Shown: one piece after another, positions 58,870 to 64,000 of the stretch
How the letters are laid out: each line of letters begins with the position of its first letter
Position numbering within the stretch: the stretch's first letter is position 1
Origin: Ailurus styani
Lineage: Eukaryota; Chordata; Mammalia; Carnivora; Ailuridae
DNA length: 64,000 nt
Direction of reading: 5' to 3'
Assembly: GCA_002007465.1 (NCBI GenBank)
Contig: LNAC01000731.1
Coordinates: 466,267 to 530,266 of the forward strand
Position numbers and translations under genes: made by a program
The notes under the pieces: generated by a model
Seen by the model: only the letters and a program-made list of their open reading frames with translations
The model's database searches: none
What the model was told of the DNA's origin: nothing

Positions 58870-59774
58870 AATTATGACATAATAACTCATAATTTGAAAG
58901 CCCTGGAACCTGTTTATTTGTGAAGTTGCATGCCTAGTTTTGAAATAACCTTATCCTTTGAGGTTTGGAAAGTTTATTGAGTTCAGCAACCTATTTTTCT
59001 CCTTGATCCCTTCTCCAGTAAACACTAACATTTTGAGCAGAAGCTGGAAGAGCTGATAACTTTAAAACTAGTTAATAAGGGGTAACTACTGCATAAGCAC
59101 GTGGATGAAAGGGGGTGAGGTAGAACTTGATAACATGATTTATAAAGTTGGCAATTTATGATTATGTAAAGTGAATTGCACATTTGTGAATAGGGCTGAC
59201 ATAAAACAAATTATCTCCTTTGTATATAGTTTATGTAAGGAATTATGGAAGGGCATGGAAATAGATAGGTTGTTATGTGGAATATCTGATAATCCTTCCT
59301 GATGTCTTTTAATGACTACCAATAAAAATTCCTGGAAATAAGAAGTGGTTTTCCCTGATACCTGGAAGGCTTCAAGCCTTCCTAGTTCAGAAGTGGGGAA
59401 AACAATAAAATTTCCTTTACCTAGATTCTCACATGGCAAGTATATCTTTGATTATCCATTCAGAATCAATTATTCATATACTGGGATCTTGTTTATAAAA
59501 TGATCCAGTCTTTCATCTTTTTCATATGGAGTGCACATTGAAGGGAAGAAATGGTTCAACTAAATCAAAGTCATTATTTCTTAACTCTATGCCTTCAAAT
59601 TATTTTCATCTATGAACCATACTCTTGGAAGGAACTGAAACCATCCCCTAGATGATACTGTTAAGATAAGAATTATATTCATGGCTCACCCCCTCCATGT
59701 ACAACAAAGGAAATATTTTAGTCTCTATGCCTGGGTTATTTGATGAGTTTTCCCAAACCTGAAGGTGAGAAAAT
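58870..59774. other. Unique sequence, ~0.9 kb
   Basis: No repeat recognised. The 99-codon minus frame at 59140-59439 and 72-codon frame at 59648-59866 have no recognisable domain. Confidence 0.45.
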
Positions 59775-59890
59775 GGACTCTGGAAAAAACCTACCTGGAT
59801 CTGAATCCCACCTCTACCACTCACTAGCTGTATGATCTTAGCCTTTCTGTGATATTGTCTCCTCATCTATGAAATAGGAATGAGGATTTA
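59775..59890 (+). mobile_element. MIR SINE
   Basis: 'ctggatctgaatcccacctc', 'taccactcactagctgtatg' and 'cctcatctatgaaataggaa' match the MIR core. Confidence 0.82.
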
Positions 59891-60915
59891 CAGTGTGGAC
59901 AAGATGGCATAGACTTGTCTTTCCCTGATCCTATTCACTAAATACCACTTTAAATCCAGGAAATAATGCAAGAAGATAAATCTAGATAATGGTAAGAGGA
60001 AGAGGAATTGGTTTGGGACCTAAGGGCTAGAGAAACAACATAGGGACAGTGCATACAACCACAGAAAAAGGTGACCCAAGTGCAGAATTTCCTGAGTCCC
60101 GCCCTAGTGACAAAAGGCGGTCTAGGTAGGCTTACTTATTCCCTGATTAAACAGAAGTCCCACTAACAAGACCAGCAAGCCCAGAAGCCAAAGCAATAAG
60201 GATTAACTGATTGACAATCCTGCTAACAATAGGCAGCAAGGCAAAGTGTTCTCCTCCCTAAGACTGGGCCTGAGATTAAACTCTACCACTGAAAAATATT
60301 GGAGTGGCAGACATCTGCAAGAGAGGCCCTACCACTAAAGTGGCCTGGCTTGGGAAAACTTTTTGTCCTTACAGACCAGAGACTTCCCTTTACTTCCCAG
60401 AGGCACCTGGGCAGATGGATGGCACCAGCAAGAGGGACCATACCACAAAATATGTCCAGGTCTGTAGTCCTTTAATCTCCCTGTGCCTGAGACTCCCCCT
60501 CTCCCTCAGGGAGAGAAAACTTACTGGATGAACTCATATACAGAGTGGAAATGACAGAAAATAGAATTCATGAACTTGCAGATAGACCAATAGAAATCAC
60601 CTATCCTGAACAACAGAGAGAAAGAAAATAGACTGAAATGAACAACGGAAAGAACAGAGTCTTAGGAACCTATGGGGCAAAAACAACATATCCAACACTT
60701 TTATTATGAGAGTCCCAGAAGGAAAAGAGAAGGAAGTAAAGCTGAGAATGTATTTGAAAAACTAATGGCTAAAAACTTCCTCAGTTTGGCCAAAGAGACA
60801 GAACTGTAGGTACAAGAAGCTAAATGAATCTGAAACAGGATAAACCTAAATAAATCCATGTCAAAATACATGATAAGTAAACTTTCAAAAACTGAAAAGG
60901 AGATTATAAACATTG
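59890..60915 (+). mobile_element. L1 5' region: 5'UTR and ORF1 remnant, plus
   Basis: Starts 'gtgtggacaagatggcatag', the form of an L1 5'UTR start. From about 60542 ORF1-like sequence follows: 'aggaacctatggggcaaaaac', 'gagagtcccagaaggaaaag', 'actaatggctaaaaacttcc' and 'ggtacaagaagctaaatgaa', as in old L1 or HAL1 ORF1. No full frame. No ORF2 follows; the sequence stops near 60915. Confidence 0.65.
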
Positions 60916-61065
60916 GGTCATCGTGCACATTAATTAGTGAAATTCATGGAAATTGCCTAGGGCATAGCAAGGGGTCAAATTATGTGAACTATCATTTTTT
61001 TGATGTGAACTATCATTATAAGCTCTTTATTGTCTCGATTGACATTCAGATATGTTCCTTAGATC
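60916..61065. other. Unique spacer with a 21-bp-period direct repeat
   Basis: atgtgaactatcatt occurs at 60982-60996 and 61003-61017, separated by T-rich bases. Nothing else recognised. Confidence 0.5.
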
Positions 61066-61355
61066 TTTTTTTGTTTGTTTGTTTGTTTGTTTGTTATTTT
61101 TTTAATTTTATTTGCCCCAGAGGTACAGGTCAGTGAATCATCAGGCTTACACCTTTCACAACACTCAAAATAGCACAAACCCTCCCCAATGTCCATAACC
61201 CAGCCACCCTATCCCTGCCCTCCCACGCCCCAGTAAACTGCAGTTTGTTTTGTGAGATTAAGACTCTCTTATGGTTTGTCTCCTTCATGATCCCATCTTG
61301 CTTCATTTTTTCCCTCCCTAACCCCCACAACCCCCTGCTCTGCCCCTCAAATTCC

Positions 61356-61487
61356 TCATATCGGAGAGATCATATGATAATTGTCTTTCTCTGATTGACT
61401 TATTTCGCTTAGCATAATACCCACCAGTTCCATCCACATCATTGCAAATGGCAAGATTTCATTTCTTCTGATGGCTACATAGTATTC

Positions 61488-61540
<53 letters not shown>

Positions 61541-64000
61541 CCACATCTTCTTTATCCATTCATCTGTTGATGGACATTTAAGTTCTTTCCATAGTTTGGC
61601 TATTGTGGACATTGCTGCTATAAACATTCAGGTGCATGTGCTCCTGAGGATCACTGCCTTTGTATCTTTAGGGTACTACTACCCAGTAGTGTGATTGCTG
61701 GGTCATAGGGAATCTCTATTTTCAACATTTTGGGGAACCGTTATACTGTTTTCTAGAGCGCTAAGAGGGTTCCCCTTTCTCCGCAACCTCGCCAATATCT
61801 GTCATTTCCTGACTTGTTAATTTTAGCCATTCTGACTGGTGTGAGGTGGTATCTTGCTGTGGTTTTGATTTGTGTTTCCCTGATGCCAAGTGATGTTGAG
61901 ACTTTCTCATATGTCTATTGGCCATTTGGATATCTTCTTCAGAAAAATGTCTGTTCATATCTTCTGCCCATTTCTTGACTGTGTTATTTGTTCTATGGGT
62001 GTTGAGTTTGAGAAGCTCTTTATAAATTTTGGATACAAGCCCTTTATATGATATGTCATTTGCAACTATCTTCTCCCATTCTGTCAGTTGTCTTTTGGTT
62101 TTGTTGACTATTTCCCTTGCTGTGCAAAAGCTTTTAATCTTGACGAAGTCCCGATAGTTCCTTATTGCCCTTGCTTCCCTTGCCTTTGGTGATGTTCCTA
62201 GGAAGAAGTTGCTGCGGCCTAGCTTGAAGAGGTTGCTGCCTGTGTTCTCCTGAAGGATTTTGATGGATTCCTTTCTCACATTGAGGCCTTTCATACATTT
62301 TGAGTCTATTTTTGTGTGTGGTGTCAGGAAATGATCCGGTTTCATTTTTCTGCACGTGGCTGTCCAGTTTTCCCAGCACCATTTGTTGAAGAGATGGTCT
62401 TTTTTCTATTGAACATTCTTTCCTGCTTTGTCGAAGATTAGTTGACCATAGAATTGAGGGTCCATTTCTGGGCTCTCTATTCTGTTCCACTGATCTACGT
62501 GTCTGCTTTTGTGCCAGTACCATACTGTCTTGATGATGACAGCTTTGTAATAGAGCTTGAAGTCTGGAATTTTGATGCCACCAACTTTGGTTTCCTTTTT
62601 CAACATTCCTTTGGCTATTTGGGGTCTTTTCTGGTTCCATATAAATTTTACGATTATTTGTTCCATTTCTTTGAAATAAATTGCTGGTATTTTGATGGGG
62701 ATTGCATTAAATGTGTAGATTGCTCTAGGTAGCATAGACATTTTCATAGTATTTGTTCTTCCAATCCATGAAAGTGGAATGTTTGTCCACTTCTTTGTGT
62801 CTTCCTCAATTTCTTTCATGAGTACATTACAGTTTTCTGAGTACAGATTCTTTGCCTCTTTGGTTAGGTTTATTCCTAGGTATCTTATGGTTTTGGGTGC
62901 AATTGTAAATGGGATTGACTCTTTAATTTCTCTTTCTTCTGTTTTGTTGTTGGTATATAGAAATGCAACTGATTTCTGTGCATTGATTTTATATCCTGAC
63001 ACTTGACTGAATTCCTGTATGAGTGCTAGCAGTTTTGGAGTGGAGTCCTTTGGGTTTTCCACATAAAGTATCATATCATCTGCAAAGAGTGAGAGTTTGA
63101 CCTCTTCCCTGCTGATTTGGATGTCTTTTATTTCTTTTTGTTGTCTGACTGCTGAGGCTAGGACTTCTAGTACTATGTTGAATAGCAGTGGTGATAGTGG
63201 ACAGCCTTGCCGTGTTCCTGACTTTAGGGGAAAAGCTCTCAGTTTTTCTCCATTGAGAATGATATTCGCTGTGGGTTTTTCGTAGATGGCTTTGATGATA
63301 TTAAGGCATGTACCCTCTATGCCTACACTGTGAAGAGTTTTGGTAAAGAAACGGTGCGGTACTTTGTCAAATGCTTTTTCAGCATCTATTGAGAGGATCA
63401 TATGGTTCTTGTTCTTTCTTTTATTAATGTCTTGTATCACATTGATTGATTTGCGAATGTTAAACCAACCTTGCATCCCAGGAATAAATCCCACTTGGTC
63501 GTTGTGAATAATCCTTTTAATGTGCTGTTGGATCCTATTGGCTAGTATTTTGTTGAGGATTTTTGCATCCGTATTCATCAAAGATATTGGTCTGTAATTC
63601 TCCTTCTTGATGGGGTCTTTGCCTGGTTTGGGGATCAAGGTAATGCTGGCCTCATAAAAGGAGTTTGGAAGTTTTCCTTCCAATTCTATTTTTTAGAACA
63701 GTTTCAGAAGAATAGGTATTAATTCTTCTTTAAATGTTTGGTAGAATTCCCCTGGGAACCCATCTGGCCCTGGGCTCTTGTTTGTTGGGAGATTTTTAAC
63801 CACTGCTTAAATCACCACACTGGTTATGGATCTATTCAGGTTTTAAATTTCTCCCTGATTCAGTTTTGGCAGCTTATATTTCTCTAGGAATGCATCCATT
63901 TCTTCCAGTTTATCAAATTTGCTGGTGTAGAATTGCTCATAATATGTTCTTATAATTGTTTGTATTTCTTTGGTGTTGGTTGTGATCTCTCCTCTTTCAT
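61356..64000 (-). pseudogene. L1 ORF2 reverse transcriptase pseudogene (partial)
   Basis: The longest open stretch, 63683 down to 62406 (425 codons), holds IPKPGKD (residues 17-23), [24 protein letters not shown] (156-165) and the intact catalytic FADD (200-203; 63075-63086). An in-frame TAG at 62406-62408 follows, and reading continues in the same frame to 61761 with [10 protein letters not shown] and [17 protein letters not shown] before a 1-base deletion near 61900. Upstream, stops near 63694, and further ones toward 64000, end the frame. C-terminal coding (MLSEISQSEKDNYHM) lies at 61356-61489. Inactive. Confidence 0.95.
61490..61538. repeat. (TG)n microsatellite
   Basis: Perfect GT run of about 49 bases in the L1 ORF2 end, read in antisense as a Thr-His repeat in front of LEYYVAIRRNEI. 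Confidence 0.97.

Larger units (their letters stand above)
61066..64000 (-). mobile_element. Carnivore L1, minus, at least 2.9 kb, running off the right edge
   Basis: Tail complement with (GTTT)n at about 61066-61097, 3'UTR 61100-61355 ('tttgccccagaggtacaggt'), then ORF2 in antisense to the window edge. (TG)n at 61490-61538 lies within the ORF2 end, and a deletion of about 40 bases lies near 61758. The 5' end is outside the window. Longest single L1 here. Confidence 0.95.

Overview
This window is a gene-poor stretch of mammalian nuclear DNA, intergenic or intronic. I find no functional protein-coding gene, no structural RNA gene other than tRNA-derived SINEs, no CRISPR array and no prokaryotic or viral system. 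It is AT-rich, full of interspersed retroelements and microsatellites, and every recognisable reading frame comes from a transposable element or a processed pseudogene. About 25 copies of the tRNA-Lys-derived carnivore SINE are present. The youngest carry the tail form (CTGCCTCTCTGCCTAC..., then AATAAATAAA and CTTTAAAA) that I associate with arctoid carnivores (mustelids, bears, pinnipeds) rather than dogs or cats. Genus cannot be told from this.

Layout. 1-8700 is mostly old or unique sequence with L2 remnants (3840-4480, 4866-4980, 6335-6435, 6960-7075), one old L1 3' end (5165-5945), a GGAA-rich tract and three dinucleotide tracts or tails. 8700-14350 carries five SINEs, a long antisense L2 (10080-10870), a MIR and short L1 tails. 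14375-20012 holds two old L1s in opposite orientation. The first is split by an unclassified poly(A)-bearing insertion. The second is split by a younger L1 which itself contains degenerate TTAGGG telomere-like repeats. 21190-29918 is L1 upon L1 in both orientations, with a MER5A and a 5'-truncated L1 flanked by a clear target-site duplication (TSD). 29920-30378 is a MER2-type Tigger DNA transposon with TA flanks.

30945-40045 is the most complex part: old L1s in minus orientation, one of them running from 32480 to 40045 and broken by SINEs, younger L1s, and a near full-length GAPDH processed pseudogene (36433-37709, minus). 40100-48500 is quieter, with SINEs, L2, MIR and short L1 tails among unique sequence. 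48529-51450 is a 5'-truncated plus-strand L1 whose ORF2 contains a perfect 144-bp tandem duplication made of half SINE and half L1. 51779-54660 holds further L1s and a young SINE. 55165-55870 is antisense L2, 56230-58340 is old L1, 57439-57847 is a SINE inside a SINE, 59890-60915 is an L1 5' region with an ORF1 remnant, and 61066-64000 is a minus-strand L1 running off the right edge. It carries the longest open frame (425 codons of reverse transcriptase), which is still broken by stops.

The elements do not act as a gene set. What the window records is the order of insertions: L2, MIR, MER2 and MER5A first, then old L1, then carnivore L1 and SINE, then recent SINEs and the GAPDH copy. The observations most worth checking are the telomere-like block, the 144-bp SINE/L1 duplication, the unclassified retro-insert at 15299-15826, the two L1 3' ends sharing one TSD, and the repeated birth of TG/TA microsatellites at one fixed position in L1 ORF2. 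Element names are from recognition of consensus features by eye, and subfamily names need a RepeatMasker run.
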